Made by a program: the position numbers and the translations under genes. Below the pieces are notes generated by a model, which saw nothing but the letters and a program-made list of their open reading frames with translations, had not been told where the DNA came from and did no database searches. Positions 1 through 9,446 of a stretch of 64,000 nt of DNA are shown here, one piece after another. Location: assembly GCF_013408985.1 (NCBI RefSeq), contig NZ_JACBZT010000001.1, forward strand, positions 3,534,001-3,598,000, given 5' to 3'. Position 1 is the first letter of the stretch. Every line of letters begins with the position of its first letter. Source of the DNA: Petropleomorpha daqingensis. GTDB taxonomy: Bacteria > Actinomycetota > Actinomycetes > Mycobacteriales > Geodermatophilaceae.

Positions 1-1
1 G

Positions 2-2413
2 CTGCGCGGGGAGTTCGACGTCACCGGCCCCGTGCGGCGGGCGACGCTCTACGCCACGGCCCGGGGCCTCTACCAGGTCGAGATCAACGGCTCGGCCGTC
101 GACGAGGACACCCTCAAGCCCGGGTGGACCTCCTACCAGTGGCGCTACGTCCACGAGACGACCGACGTGACCGCGCTGCTGCGCCCCGGGCGCAACGCCA
201 TGGGCATCCAGCTCGCCGGCGGCTGGTACAGCGAGAGCTACGGCTTCGGGGAGGACAAGAAGCCGTTCTACGGCGACCAGCCGGCGGCGGCCGCCCAGCT
301 GGTCATCACCTACCAGAACGGGAACACGGCCGTGGTCGCCACCGGGGAGTCCTGGACGGCGTCGGGGGACGGCCCGGTCGTGAGCGCCAGCATCTACGAC
401 GGCCAGCACGACGACGCGCAGCGGAACCAGCCCGGGTGGTCGACGGCGGGGTTCGACGACTCCTCCTGGGACCCGGTGCGTGCGCAGACGGCGCCCACCC
501 CGGCGCCACGGCTCGGGCCACCCGTTCGCGTCGTCGCCGAACTCCCGGTGGTCGAGCGGTGGGTTGCGCCGTCGGGGGTCACGATCCTCGACTTCGGGCA
601 GAACATCGCCGGCCGCCTGCGCCTGCGTGTCGACGCGCCCGCGGGCACGACGATCGTCGTGCGGCACGCCGAGATCCTCGACGGCGAGGAGCTCGACACG
701 CACTCGCTGCGCGGCGCCGCCGCCACGGACTCGTTCGTCTCCGACGGCTCCCCGGGAACCTGGGAGCCGCAGTTCACCGTCCACGGGTTCCGCTACGCGA
801 GCATCGACGGGTGGCCCGGCGGCGTGCCCGAGGGTGCGGTCACCGCCGTCGCGATCTCCAGCGACCTGGAGCGCACCGGATGGCTGGAGACGTCGCACCC
901 CCTGGTGGACCGGCTGCACGAGAGCGTCGTGTGGAGCATGCGCGGCAACTTCGTCTCGCTGCCGACGGACTGCCCGCAGCGGGACGAGCGACTGGGCTGG
1001 ACCGGAGACATCCAGGTGTTCGCGCCGACCGCCGCCACCTTGTTCGACGTCAACGGCTTCCTCGCCAACTGGCTGGCCGATCTCGCCCTCGAGCAGAAGC
1101 GGCTCGACGGCGTCGTGCCCTACGTCGTGCCCAACATCTCGGGTGTGCCGACCTTCGCCACGGCGGCGTGGGGGGACGCGGCGACGGTGGTGCCGTGGGT
1201 GCTGCACCACCACTACGCCGACACGCGGGTGCTCGAGGACCAGTACGAGAGCATGACGACCTGGGTCGACCTCGTCGACCGGCTCGCCGGGTCGGGTCAT
1301 CTGTGGAAGGGCGGCTTCCAGTTCGGGGACTGGCTCGACCCGACGACACCGCCGGAGTTCCCGCTCGACGCCCGGGCGGACGCCGAACTGGTCGCCACCG
1401 CCTATTTCGCCTATTCGGCGCAGCTCCTCGCCTCGAACGCCGCCGCGCTGGGCAAGGCGGATGACGCGGCGAGGTACCGCGACCTGGCGGCCGGGATCAA
1501 GGCGGCCTTCCACGAGGAGTACGTCACGGGCAACGGCCGCGTGGTGTCGGACGCGCAGACCGCCTACGCGCTGCCGATCGTCTTCGGTCTCGCCGCGGAC
1601 GAGGAGGAGGTCCGCCGTCTGGGCGCGAACCTCGGCGCGCTCGTCCGCCGCAACGGCTACCACATCGGTACCGGCTTCGCGGGCACGTCGTTCCTCGCCG
1701 AGGCGCTGTCCCGGTCCGGCCAGCTCGCTGTCCTGGACCGCTTGCTGACCCAGACCGAGCAGCCGTCCTGGCTCTACCCGCTCACCCAGGGTGCGACGAC
1801 GACCTGGGAGGCCTGGGACGCCATCCGGCCGGACGGATCACCCCACCCGAACCACGTGTCGTTCAACCACTACGCCTTCGGCGCCGTGGCCCACTGGCTC
1901 CATGAGGGTCTGGCCGGCCTCGGCGCGGCCGAGCCGGGGTGCCGCACGCTGCGCATCGCACCGACGCCGCTGCCCAGCTTCGACCACGCCCGTTCGCGGA
2001 GGAGGACGCCGTACGGCGTCGCGGTCTCCGGTTGGCGGCGCGAGGGCGACTTGGTGCACGTGAGCGCGACGGTGCCGCCGAACACCACGGCGGTGGTGCA
2101 GCTCCCGGACGGATCGGCCGAGTTCACGGTCGGCGCGGGCAGGCACGAGTGGACGGCGCGCGTGCCGGTAGCAGCGCGCCGCCGTCCCGGCCTCTCGCTG
2201 GCGACGGACGGCGTCGACGTGATCGACGACCCGGCGGCCTACGCGGCGGTCCTGGCAGCGTTCGACCGGCACGCCCCCTGGGCCGCCGACGCGTTGCGGT
2301 CCCACCCGCGGTGGCATCCAGGTGTCCCGCTGATCATGGACGTGTTCATGCTCCCCGCCCCGGTGCGGGAGGCCATCGACGCGGAGCTGGCCACCTTCGG
2401 TCAGGACTCGTAG
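2..2413 (+). CDS. alpha-L-rhamnosidase, GH78 (5' end outside window)
   Basis: Hydrolyses terminal alpha-L-rhamnosyl residues from plant glycans or glycosides. The open frame runs to the left edge with no stop, and its first visible residues (LRGEFDV) already match the rhamnosidase N-terminal sugar-binding domain, so the true start is upstream. The (alpha/alpha)6 catalytic domain contains the GH78 signature CPQRDERLGWTGD around 970-1010, with its acidic residues, and later FGDWLDP. A C-terminal beta-sandwich follows. The last roughly 85 residues, ending in a VFMLPAPVREAI stretch, are an extra tail. No signal peptide can be judged. A T-rich terminator follows directly. Context (importer, GH43s, esterases) argues for uptake and breakdown of decorated plant oligosaccharides. 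Confidence 0.93.
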   Translation: MRGEFDVTGPVRRATLYATARGLYQVEINGSAVDEDTLKPGWTSYQWRYVHETTDVTALLRPGRNAMGIQLAGGWYSESYGFGEDKKPFYGDQPAAAAQLVITYQNGNTAVVATGESWTASGDGPVVSASIYDGQHDDAQRNQPGWSTAGFDDSSWDPVRAQTAPTPAPRLGPPVRVVAELPVVERWVAPSGVTILDFGQNIAGRLRLRVDAPAGTTIVVRHAEILDGEELDTHSLRGAAATDSFVSDGSPGTWEPQFTVHGFRYASIDGWPGGVPEGAVTAVAISSDLERTGWLETSHPLVDRLHESVVWSMRGNFVSLPTDCPQRDERLGWTGDIQVFAPTAATLFDVNGFLANWLADLALEQKRLDGVVPYVVPNISGVPTFATAAWGDAATVVPWVLHHHYADTRVLEDQYESMTTWVDLVDRLAGSGHLWKGGFQFGDWLDPTTPPEFPLDARADAELVATAYFAYSAQLLASNAAALGKADDAARYRDLAAGIKAAFHEEYVTGNGRVVSDAQTAYALPIVFGLAADEEEVRRLGANLGALVRRNGYHIGTGFAGTSFLAEALSRSGQLAVLDRLLTQTEQPSWLYPLTQGATTTWEAWDAIRPDGSPHPNHVSFNHYAFGAVAHWLHEGLAGLGAAEPGCRTLRIAPTPLPSFDHARSRRRTPYGVAVSGWRREGDLVHVSATVPPNTTAVVQLPDGSAEFTVGAGRHEWTARVPVAARRRPGLSLATDGVDVIDDPAAYAAVLAAFDRHAPWAADALRSHPRWHPGVPLIMDVFMLPAPVREAIDAELATFGQDS

Positions 2414-2431
2414 CGTCCCCGGACGCTTTTT
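2413..2431 (+). terminator. intrinsic terminator after GH78 gene
   Basis: GCGTCC and GGACGC (2413-2418 and 2421-2426) form a short GC stem overlapping the stop codon. Five T residues (2427-2431) follow directly. T-runs are rare in this GC-rich window, which supports a real rho-independent terminator. Confidence 0.65.
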
Positions 2432-2523
2432 CGGCCGACGCCCGCGCCCATGGCGGACGGGCGGCTCCAGATGCGGTTCTGCACTGCCACAGGGCATCAG
2501 CGCCGGCTATGGCGTCCATCGCC

Positions 2524-2538
2524 CGGAATCATAATCCG
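2524..2538. promoter_or_regulatory. possible operator/promoter upstream of the importer
   Basis: The 226-nt gap after the terminator contains no gene. It holds an AT-rich patch where CGGAAT and AATCCG form a near-palindrome around CAT, and CATAAT (2530-2535) could serve as a -10 box. No good -35 element is visible. It is the best candidate control site for the importer operon, but weak. Confidence 0.25.
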
Positions 2539-2656
2539 AACGTTGAATTTGGTTCCTCGCCCCGGCAGACTGACGGCCGACCGTGACCCACACCACCATC
2601 CCCCGACGGCGGCCGCCGGTCCTCAGCGGGGCGGTCTCGACCACCAGGAGAACCAG

Positions 2657-4207
2657 GTGCCCCTTGTCTCGATGACCCGGCTCGCCCGGGTGACCGCTGC
2701 CGCAGGCAGCGCTGTCGTCCTCGCGACGGCGCTGGCCGCGTGCGGCTCGTCCAGCGCGGACAGCGGTTCGTCCACCTCGCAGAGTCTCCCGATCGGCCTG
2801 AACGGGAGCGTCGCGTACTCGTTCAACCCCTACGACCAGTCGTCGCTCAGCGACCTGGAGGACCCGGCGTACGACACGCTCATCCACTACGTCGACGGCG
2901 AGCTGAAGCCGTGGCTGGCGACGTCGTGGGACTTCAAGGACCCGACGACGCTCGAGCTCAAGCTACGGAACGGCGTCACCTTCACCGACGGGACGACGTT
3001 TGACGCCGAGGCCGTGCGCGCCAACTTCCAGTACGCGATCGACAACAAAGCCAACTACGGCAGCTTGATCTTCCTGCAGAACGTCAGCGGTATGACCGTC
3101 GTGGACCCGACCACCCTCGACGTGACGCTCAGCACGCCCAACCCGGCGTTGCCCTACGACCTCAGCCAGAACGCCGGCTACATGGTCAGCCCCAAGGCGC
3201 TGCAGAACCCGGACGGGCTGAAGCAGGCGCCGGTCGGCACCGGACCGTACGTGCTCGACACCGCCGCGACGCGCGCCGGCGTCAGCTACTCGTTCAAGCG
3301 CAACCCCGACTACTGGGCGGCCAAGGAAAACGTCTTCCCGTACGACACGGTCACGTTCACCCTGCAGGGCGATCCCAACGCGGCCAAGAACGCCGCTGCC
3401 TCCGGTCAGGTCAAGGCCCTCACCGTGCAGCCCGGCACAACGATCCCGGGGTTCACGACGGTCACCAGCAACTCCGGCAACCAGTCCGGCTTCAGCGGCG
3501 CCTGGGTCGACGTGACCGGTACCGCCTTGAAGGCCATGGGTGACCAGCGGGTCCGGCAGGCGCTCAACTACGCGATCGACCGGGCGAAGATCGCCAAGGC
3601 GGTGTACCAGGACGCGGCGGTCGCCGTGCCGCTGGTGCCGGTCACCAAGGACAGCCCTGCCTGGAGTGAGCAGTTGGGTTCGATGTACCCGTACGACCCC
3701 GACAAGGCCAAGCAGCTGCTGGCCGAGGCCGGCTATCCGGACGGCTTCGAGCTCACGATGATCAGCCTCCCGCCGGCCGACCAGTTCGCCCAGGCGATCG
3801 CCGGCCAGCTGCAGCAGGTGGGCGTGAAGGTGAACATCGAGAGCCACACCAGCGACCTGGTGCAGGCCGTGCAGTCCGGCACCCGACCCACCGGCTTGCT
3901 GTTGTCATCCCTCACCGGTGACTTCGGCCAGGACATGGCGAACCTGTTCTCGTCGACCGCCTTCTACAACGTCCATCAGGCCGACGACCCGCAGCTCGAC
4001 GCGCTGCTGAAGCAGGCGGCGCAGGAGACGGACGAGAACGCCCGCAACCACCTGTACCAGCAGGCTGCCCAGCGCGGCGCGGACGACGCCTGGTTCCTCG
4101 GCACGGTTCAGCTCCAGACCATCACCGCCTTCGACCCGAAGGTCGTGAAGGTCGAGCCGCCGGACCGCGGCGCGATCCACCTGTACGACTACCACCTGCC
4201 CAGCTGA
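2657..4207 (+). CDS. ABC transporter substrate-binding lipoprotein (family 5)
   Basis: Extracytoplasmic binding protein of a dipeptide/oligosaccharide-type importer, anchored to the membrane outer face. I chose GTG 2657 because AGGAG lies 6 nt upstream; an in-frame ATG at 2672 is the alternative. The product is about 516 aa. It has a short positively charged start, a hydrophobic stretch and the lipobox LAAC, then a Ser-rich linker. The SBP_bac_5 fold is recognisable in repeated features such as LRNGVTFTDGTTFDAEAV, GTGPY and VRQALNYAIDR. Family-5 proteins bind peptides, nickel or sugars. The neighbouring rhamnosidase and GH43 genes make an oligosaccharide ligand likely, but the sequence alone does not prove it. 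Confidence 0.88.
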   Translation: MPLVSMTRLARVTAAAGSAVVLATALAACGSSSADSGSSTSQSLPIGLNGSVAYSFNPYDQSSLSDLEDPAYDTLIHYVDGELKPWLATSWDFKDPTTLELKLRNGVTFTDGTTFDAEAVRANFQYAIDNKANYGSLIFLQNVSGMTVVDPTTLDVTLSTPNPALPYDLSQNAGYMVSPKALQNPDGLKQAPVGTGPYVLDTAATRAGVSYSFKRNPDYWAAKENVFPYDTVTFTLQGDPNAAKNAAASGQVKALTVQPGTTIPGFTTVTSNSGNQSGFSGAWVDVTGTALKAMGDQRVRQALNYAIDRAKIAKAVYQDAAVAVPLVPVTKDSPAWSEQLGSMYPYDPDKAKQLLAEAGYPDGFELTMISLPPADQFAQAIAGQLQQVGVKVNIESHTSDLVQAVQSGTRPTGLLLSSLTGDFGQDMANLFSSTAFYNVHQADDPQLDALLKQAAQETDENARNHLYQQAAQRGADDAWFLGTVQLQTITAFDPKVVKVEPPDRGAIHLYDYHLPS

Positions 4208-4210
4208 GCT

Positions 4211-4248
4211 GTCCGGGGGTGGGCCGGCCTCCCGGCCCACCCCCGGAC
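4211..4248 (+). terminator. 17-bp hairpin between binding-protein and permease genes
   Basis: Perfect inverted repeat with arms GTCCGGGGGTGGGCCGG (4211-4227) and its complement (4232-4248) and a 4-nt loop. There is no T-run. Its position, 3 nt after the binding-protein stop, is typical of intercistronic stem-loops that reduce read-through or stabilise the upstream mRNA, giving more binding protein than permease. Confidence 0.7.
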
Positions 4249-4291
4249 ACCTAGGTCCGCCCCGAGCAGTACCAACGCCACGGAGGCCCCC

Positions 4292-5236
4292 GTGCTGAGA
4301 TTCGCTGCCCGTCGCCTCGCGGTGGCCGTACCGCTGCTGTTCGTCGTAGCCACCCTGTCCTTCTTCCTCGTCCAGCTCGTGCCCGGCAGCCCGGCCGCCG
4401 CCATCCTCGGGCTGAACTCCACCAAGCAGCAGGTCAGCGCCCTCGAGCACACCCTCGGCCTGGATCGTCCCGTGCTCACCCAGTACGGCGACTGGCTCGG
4501 CCGAGCGCTGCGCGGTGACCTCGGGCGCTCCTACGTCAACGGCCAGTCCGTCAGCGACGCGCTCGGCCAGGCGTTGCCCCCCACGCTCTCCCTGGCCCTC
4601 CTGTCGACGCTCGTCACCCTCGTGCTCGGTGTGGTGCTCGGCATGGCCGCGGCGGTGCGCGGCGGGCGCACCGACCGCACCGTCCAGTGGGCGGGCAGCC
4701 TGGGCATGGCGATCCCGAACTTCTGGCTCGCCGCCCTGCTGGTCTTCGTGTTCGCCCTCAAGGTCTCGGTGTTCCCGGCCACGGGCTACGCGGAGCTGAG
4801 CACCGCCGGCTTCGGGCCGTGGATCCTCCACCTCGTCCTGCCGGTCATCGCGCTCAGCGTGGCCAACCTGGGCCAGATTGCGTTCCAGGCGCGTGCCGCG
4901 GTGCAGGACGCGCTCGGCCGCGACTTCGTGCGCACGCTGCACTCCACCGGCGTGCCACGCCGGCGGATCCTCTACAAGCACGTGCTGCGCAACGCAGCGA
5001 CCCCCGTCGCCACGGTGACGGGGCTGACCTTCATCTTCACCCTGGGCGGCGTCGTCGTCCTGGAGCTGATCTTCGGCTTACCCGGGATGGGCAACCTGAT
5101 GCTGCGCTCGGTGCAGACCCACGACTTCTCCATCGTGCAGGCCGGTGTCCTGTACTTCAGCCTCGTGGTCCTCCTGGTCAACCTGGTCGTCGACCTGGCC
5201 ACGGCTGCTCTCGACCCCCGGGTGCGTGTCCGATGA
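4292..5236 (+). CDS. ABC importer permease, DppB-type
   Basis: Integral membrane half-channel of the family-5 importer, 314 aa. GTG start with GGAGG six nt upstream (4282-4286). The N-terminal transmembrane helix (LLFVVATLSFFLVQLVPG) is typical of DppB/OppB. The cytoplasmic coupling loop around residues 200-240, with RTLHSTGVPRRRILYKHVLRNA, matches the EAA motif that docks on the ATPase. About six membrane helices are visible. The stop overlaps the next start (ATGA), so translation is coupled to the DppC-type partner. Confidence 0.92.
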   Translation: MLRFAARRLAVAVPLLFVVATLSFFLVQLVPGSPAAAILGLNSTKQQVSALEHTLGLDRPVLTQYGDWLGRALRGDLGRSYVNGQSVSDALGQALPPTLSLALLSTLVTLVLGVVLGMAAAVRGGRTDRTVQWAGSLGMAIPNFWLAALLVFVFALKVSVFPATGYAELSTAGFGPWILHLVLPVIALSVANLGQIAFQARAAVQDALGRDFVRTLHSTGVPRRRILYKHVLRNAATPVATVTGLTFIFTLGGVVVLELIFGLPGMGNLMLRSVQTHDFSIVQAGVLYFSLVVLLVNLVVDLATAALDPRVRVR

Positions 5237-7245
5237 CCGCTGCCACCGTTCCCGCCCAGGGCGTCGGGGAGCCGGTCGCCCAGCCGGGGCGGCCACGACC
5301 CGCAGGCACCTTCTCCTCAGCAGTCCGGGCGGCGCTGCGCCGGCCGGCCGTGCTCGTGGCGCTCGGCTGGGTCGTGCTGGTCGTCCTATCCAGTGCGCTG
5401 GCCGGGGTCCTCGCGCCGCACGACCCGCTGGCCCAAGACCTCGACCACACGCTGTCCGGCCCGACCGGCACCTACCTGCTGGGCACCGACGAACTGGGCC
5501 GGGACCTGCTGTCCCGGATCCTGCACGGGGGCGGCAGCCTGCTGCTCGCGGCGCTCATCCCGCTCGCCGTGTCCTACCTCCTCGGCGTGCCTGCCGGCCT
5601 GCTCGTCGGGTACGTCGGCGGCAAGGCCGACGCGGTCGCCGACTTCGTGGTCAACGTCCTGTTCGCCATCCCGGCCCTGGTCATCGTCCTCGCCGTGGCC
5701 GTCGTCTCGAACAACAACCTGCTGGTGATGACGGTGATCTTCGGGGTCATCATCAGCGGCGGGATCTTCCGGCTGGTGCGCGCCTCGACCCAGGCCTCCC
5801 GGGACCTCCTCTACGTCGACGCCGCCCGGGTCAGCGGCGTCGCGCGGTGGACGATCCTGCTGCGGCACATCCTGCCCAATGTCTTGGGGCCGCTGATCGT
5901 GCAGGGCTTCCTGCTCTACAGCGGCGCCTTCCTGTTCCTGACCTCGCTGTCGTTCCTCGGCCTCGGCTTCGACCCGCAGCAGCCCAGCTGGGGACAACTG
6001 GTCTTCGACGCCTCCGGCCACCTCGACACCGACCCCTGGATGATGGTCCCGATCGGCATCGTGCTCATCGCCACGGTCGCCGCACTGAACTACCTGGGCA
6101 ACTCCCTGCTGGCCACGCTCCCCACCGCTCGACGAGCCCGGCTGCTGACCCCGCTGCGCCGACCGCAGCTGCCACCGGAGGCCGCGGCCAGGGCTGCGGG
6201 GGAGAGGCGGCGCTCGTCGGCCGCGGACCCGGCCGACCACGACCTCCCGCTGGTCGTGGAGGACCTCGTCGTCTCCTTCCGCACGTCCGAGGGGGGTTGG
6301 CAGTCGGTCGTGGACGGCGTCTCGTTCGCCGTCCGTCAGGGGCAGACCCTGTGCCTGGTCGGCGAGTCCGGCTGCGGCAAGACGATGACGGCGATGGCGA
6401 CCCTGGGCCTGCTCCCCGAGGGCGGTGCCGCCGCCGGCTCCGTCCGCCTGGGCGGCCGCGAGCTGCTGACCCTCTCGGAGAAGGACATGGCGCAGGTCCG
6501 CGGCTCGCAGATCGCGCTGATCTCGCAGGAGCCCATGGTGGCCCTCGACCCGTGCTTCTCCGTGCGCTCCCAGCTGGGCGAGGTGGTCACGCTGCACCGG
6601 GGCGGATCACGCGTGGAGGTCCGCCAGAGGGTGCACGACCTGTTGCGGCTCGTCGGCATCCCGAACGCCGAAGCCGTGGCCAAGAGCTACCCGCACCAGC
6701 TCTCCGGCGGGATGGCACAGCGGGTGTGCATCGCCCTGGCACTCGCGGGGGAGCCCCGGGTGCTCATCGCCGACGAGCCCACCACGGCCCTGGACCCCAC
6801 GATCCAGGCCGAGATCCTCGACCTGCTGCGCTCGCTGCAGGAATCCCTCGGCCTGGCGCTCGTGCTGGTCACCCACGACCTCGGTGTGGTGGCCGACATC
6901 GGCGACGTCGCGGCGGTCATGTACGCCGGGCAGATCGTCGAGCTGGCCCCGGTGGACGAGCTGCTCGCCACCCCCCGGCACCCCTACTCCCGCGGTTTGC
7001 TCGACGCGATGCCCGAGGACGCCGTCCGCGGGGAGCAGCTGCCCACCATCCCCGGCGTCGTGCCGCTGCCCCAGGACTGGCCGGCGCACTGCCGGTTCGC
7101 CGCCCGCTGCCCGCTGGCCGCCGACGCCTGCCGGGAGGGCACGATCCCGCTGATCCGCGTCGGGGACGAGCGGTCCAGCCGGTGCATCCGCACCGACGAG
7201 CTCGACCCGATCCCCGGCCTCGCGAAGACGGGAGCCATCCGATGA
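5233..7245 (+). CDS. ABC importer permease-ATPase fusion (DppC-DppD)
   Basis: One 670-aa protein combines the second membrane half-channel with an ATP-binding subunit. Residues 1 to about 310 are a DppC-type permease: an N-terminal cytoplasmic leader, a first helix, the GTDELGRDLLSRILHG motif, then the coupling loop DAARVSGVARWTILLRHILP. After an Ala/Arg-rich linker comes a DppD-type ATPase with Walker A GESGCGKT, signature LSGGMAQR and Walker B VLIADEPT. It ends in the oligopeptide-transporter C-terminal zone with spaced cysteines (CRFAARCPLAADAC). ATG 5233 overlaps the dppB-type stop, and the ORF is open through the junction, so this is a true fusion rather than two genes. Such fusions are known in actinobacteria. 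Confidence 0.92.
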   Translation: MTAATVPAQGVGEPVAQPGRPRPAGTFSSAVRAALRRPAVLVALGWVVLVVLSSALAGVLAPHDPLAQDLDHTLSGPTGTYLLGTDELGRDLLSRILHGGGSLLLAALIPLAVSYLLGVPAGLLVGYVGGKADAVADFVVNVLFAIPALVIVLAVAVVSNNNLLVMTVIFGVIISGGIFRLVRASTQASRDLLYVDAARVSGVARWTILLRHILPNVLGPLIVQGFLLYSGAFLFLTSLSFLGLGFDPQQPSWGQLVFDASGHLDTDPWMMVPIGIVLIATVAALNYLGNSLLATLPTARRARLLTPLRRPQLPPEAAARAAGERRRSSAADPADHDLPLVVEDLVVSFRTSEGGWQSVVDGVSFAVRQGQTLCLVGESGCGKTMTAMATLGLLPEGGAAAGSVRLGGRELLTLSEKDMAQVRGSQIALISQEPMVALDPCFSVRSQLGEVVTLHRGGSRVEVRQRVHDLLRLVGIPNAEAVAKSYPHQLSGGMAQRVCIALALAGEPRVLIADEPTTALDPTIQAEILDLLRSLQESLGLALVLVTHDLGVVADIGDVAAVMYAGQIVELAPVDELLATPRHPYSRGLLDAMPEDAVRGEQLPTIPGVVPLPQDWPAHCRFAARCPLAADACREGTIPLIRVGDERSSRCIRTDELDPIPGLAKTGAIR

Positions 7246-8300
7246 GCGCCGCCCAGCAGACAGCGCCGTTGCTCGCCGTCACAGACCTGCATGTCCGGTA
7301 CAAGCTGCCCGGGTGGCGAACCCCACCGGTCAAGGCCGTGGACGGCGTCAGCTTCACCATGGCCGCGCACGAGACCGTCGGCCTGGTCGGGGAATCCGGC
7401 TCCGGCAAGTCGACCATCGGCCGGGCACTGCTCGGCCTGGCCCCGGTCAGCGACGGTCGGATCGTGCTGGACGGGCACGACATCACGCACAGCAAGGCAG
7501 GCGAACGCCGGCACATCGCCTCGGACCTGCAGGTCGTCTTCCAGGACCCGTACGGGTCGCTGAACCCGGCCCGCACCGTGGGCAGAACGCTCGCCGAGCC
7601 GCTGGAGGCCGCGGGGGAACTCGACCGGTCGGCCGCTCTGGAGCGGATCCGCGAGGTGCTGACCAAGGTCCGGCTGCCCGAGGACGCTGCCGATCGCTAC
7701 CCGAACGCCTTCAGCGGCGGCCAGCGGCAGAGGATCGCCATCGCCCGAGCCCTCGCGGTCAACCCCAGGCTCGTCGTCTGCGACGAGGCGATCAGCGCCC
7801 TCGACGTCGTGACCCAGGCTCAGGTGCTCAATTTGCTCGCTGAGCTGCAGCGCGAGACCGGGGTCGGCTACCTCTTCATCGCCCACAACCTCCCGGTCGT
7901 CTCCTACTTCTCCGACCGTGTCCTCGTGCTCTACCGCGGCCGGATCATGGAGTCCGGCCCCGCCGCGGCGATACACGACCGGCCCGCCCACCCATACACG
8001 CAGGCGCTCCGGGCGGCCGTCCCGGTGCCGGACGCCGCGCAGCAGCGCATCCTCCGGCGCCAGAGGCAGGCCGTCGTCCGGGCCACCACGGCCCAGGCCA
8101 AACCCGCACCGGCGGAGGGCTGTCCGTTCGCGCCGCGGTGCCCGCACGTGGCCGACGTGTGCTGGAACAAGCGGCCGATCGACGCGCCGTTCGAGGACCG
8201 GACGGTCGCCTGTCACGTCTTCGACCCGTCCTCTGGCCACCCCCAGGCAGGGAACGCCGCCGCACAGGCGGCCGGCGAGCTCGCACCGACGACGCGCTGA
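7242..8300 (+). CDS. ABC importer ATP-binding subunit, DppF-type
   Basis: Second nucleotide-binding subunit, 352 aa, expected to pair with the fused ATPase. Walker A is GESGSGKST, the signature is FSGGQRQR and Walker B is LVVCDEAISALD. The Q-loop lies in VFQDPYGSLNP. The C-terminal oligopeptide-transporter region has CPFAPRCPHVADVC. The ATGA overlap with the fusion gene shows translational coupling. It is the last gene of the importer unit, followed by a 50-nt gap. Confidence 0.93.
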   Translation: MSAAQQTAPLLAVTDLHVRYKLPGWRTPPVKAVDGVSFTMAAHETVGLVGESGSGKSTIGRALLGLAPVSDGRIVLDGHDITHSKAGERRHIASDLQVVFQDPYGSLNPARTVGRTLAEPLEAAGELDRSAALERIREVLTKVRLPEDAADRYPNAFSGGQRQRIAIARALAVNPRLVVCDEAISALDVVTQAQVLNLLAELQRETGVGYLFIAHNLPVVSYFSDRVLVLYRGRIMESGPAAAIHDRPAHPYTQALRAAVPVPDAAQQRILRRQRQAVVRATTAQAKPAPAEGCPFAPRCPHVADVCWNKRPIDAPFEDRTVACHVFDPSSGHPQAGNAAAQAAGELAPTTR

Positions 8301-8350
8301 TCCCACGTCGCACCCGGCCCGCGCGGCCGGTGCCCCTAGGAGAACTCCTT

Positions 8351-9352
8351 ATGCCACTGCACCCGCACCTCGCCTCGAACCTGCACCTGCTCGACGGCAT
8401 GACGTCGATCGAGGCGGCCCTCGCCGATCCCCAACAGGCCCCCCGCCTGGCGCAGTTCATGTCCGTGGGGGAGGCGGCGCCTTGTCCCGAGGTGCTCACC
8501 CGCGACCTGGAGGCCCCAGGCCCGCACGGACCTGTGCGCGTCCGCGTGTACACCCCCGTGGAGGGCGACGGCTCGCCGGCCAGGCCCGGACTGGTGTGGG
8601 TGCACGGCGGCGGGTTCCGCATGGGGAACCTCGACGACGCACCGATCGACGGGCTCGTCCGCGAGTTCTGCGTGCGGGCGGACGCGGTGGTGGTCAGCGT
8701 GGATTACCGCCTGGCCGTCGACGGGGTCGCTTATCCAGTTCCGCACGACGACGTCGTGGCTGCGTTGCGCTGGGTGCGGGCCAACGCCGACGCCGTGGGC
8801 ATCGATCCGACGCGGCTCTCCGCGGGCGGGGACAGCGCGGGGGGCAACCTGGTCGCCGGAGCTGCTCTCCGCGTGCGGGACGAGGACGCCTGGACGCCCG
8901 CCGCGTTGCTGCTCGTCTATCCGGTCCTGCACCCCGTGGTGCCGCCGTTGTCGCCTGGACTCGCGGCTGCCGCCGCCACGCTGCCCGACCTCCTGCGTTT
9001 CCTGCCGAGCGATGTGGCGGAGATGAACCGCAACTACCTGGGCGGGCCGGAGACCACGGCCGACGGGTACGCGATGCCCGGCCTGGCGGTGCTGGACGGG
9101 CTCCCCCCGACGCTGGTCGTCAACGCCGAGTACGACGACCTGCGCGCCTCGGGGGAGGCCTTCGTGGCCTCGCTGGCCCTGGCCGGTGTCGATGTTCGGC
9201 AGGTCTGCGCGCCGGGGATGCTGCACGGCTTCCTCATGCTGCCGGACTCGATCGAGCCGGCCGGGCGGACCCGGCAGTTGCTCGCCGACACCATCTGCGA
9301 CGCCCGCAGCGCTGCGCCGTCCGCGGTCGCTCTCGAGCAGGCGGTCGGCTGA
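8351..9352 (+). CDS. alpha/beta-hydrolase, HSL-type (family IV) esterase
   Basis: Predicted carboxylester hydrolase, 333 aa. ATG 8351 is preceded by AGGAG (8338-8342). Family IV marks are clear: the oxyanion-hole HGGGFRMGN near residue 90, the nucleophile elbow GGDSAGGN near residue 160, and a C-terminal His in LHGFLM, with an Asp in the preceding strand region. No signal peptide, so it should act in the cytoplasm. Between importer and GH43 genes it is a good candidate for removing acetyl or other acyl groups from imported oligosaccharides. A drug- or lipid-ester substrate cannot be excluded. Confidence 0.85.
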   Translation: MPLHPHLASNLHLLDGMTSIEAALADPQQAPRLAQFMSVGEAAPCPEVLTRDLEAPGPHGPVRVRVYTPVEGDGSPARPGLVWVHGGGFRMGNLDDAPIDGLVREFCVRADAVVVSVDYRLAVDGVAYPVPHDDVVAALRWVRANADAVGIDPTRLSAGGDSAGGNLVAGAALRVRDEDAWTPAALLLVYPVLHPVVPPLSPGLAAAAATLPDLLRFLPSDVAEMNRNYLGGPETTADGYAMPGLAVLDGLPPTLVVNAEYDDLRASGEAFVASLALAGVDVRQVCAPGMLHGFLMLPDSIEPAGRTRQLLADTICDARSAAPSAVALEQAVG

Positions 9353-9446
9353 TGGAGGCGGACCTGGACCGGGCGGGGCGACGAGTCCGTCCTCGGACCC
9401 GGACAGTCCGAGAGCCGACGATCAGCCCACGACCGAGGAGTTCCCA

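Noticed and set aside
2450-2656. Upstream extension of the binding-protein gene to ATG 2450
   Set aside because: It would put some 70 Arg/Pro/His-rich residues before the lipoprotein signal; GTG 2657 with AGGAG fits far better.
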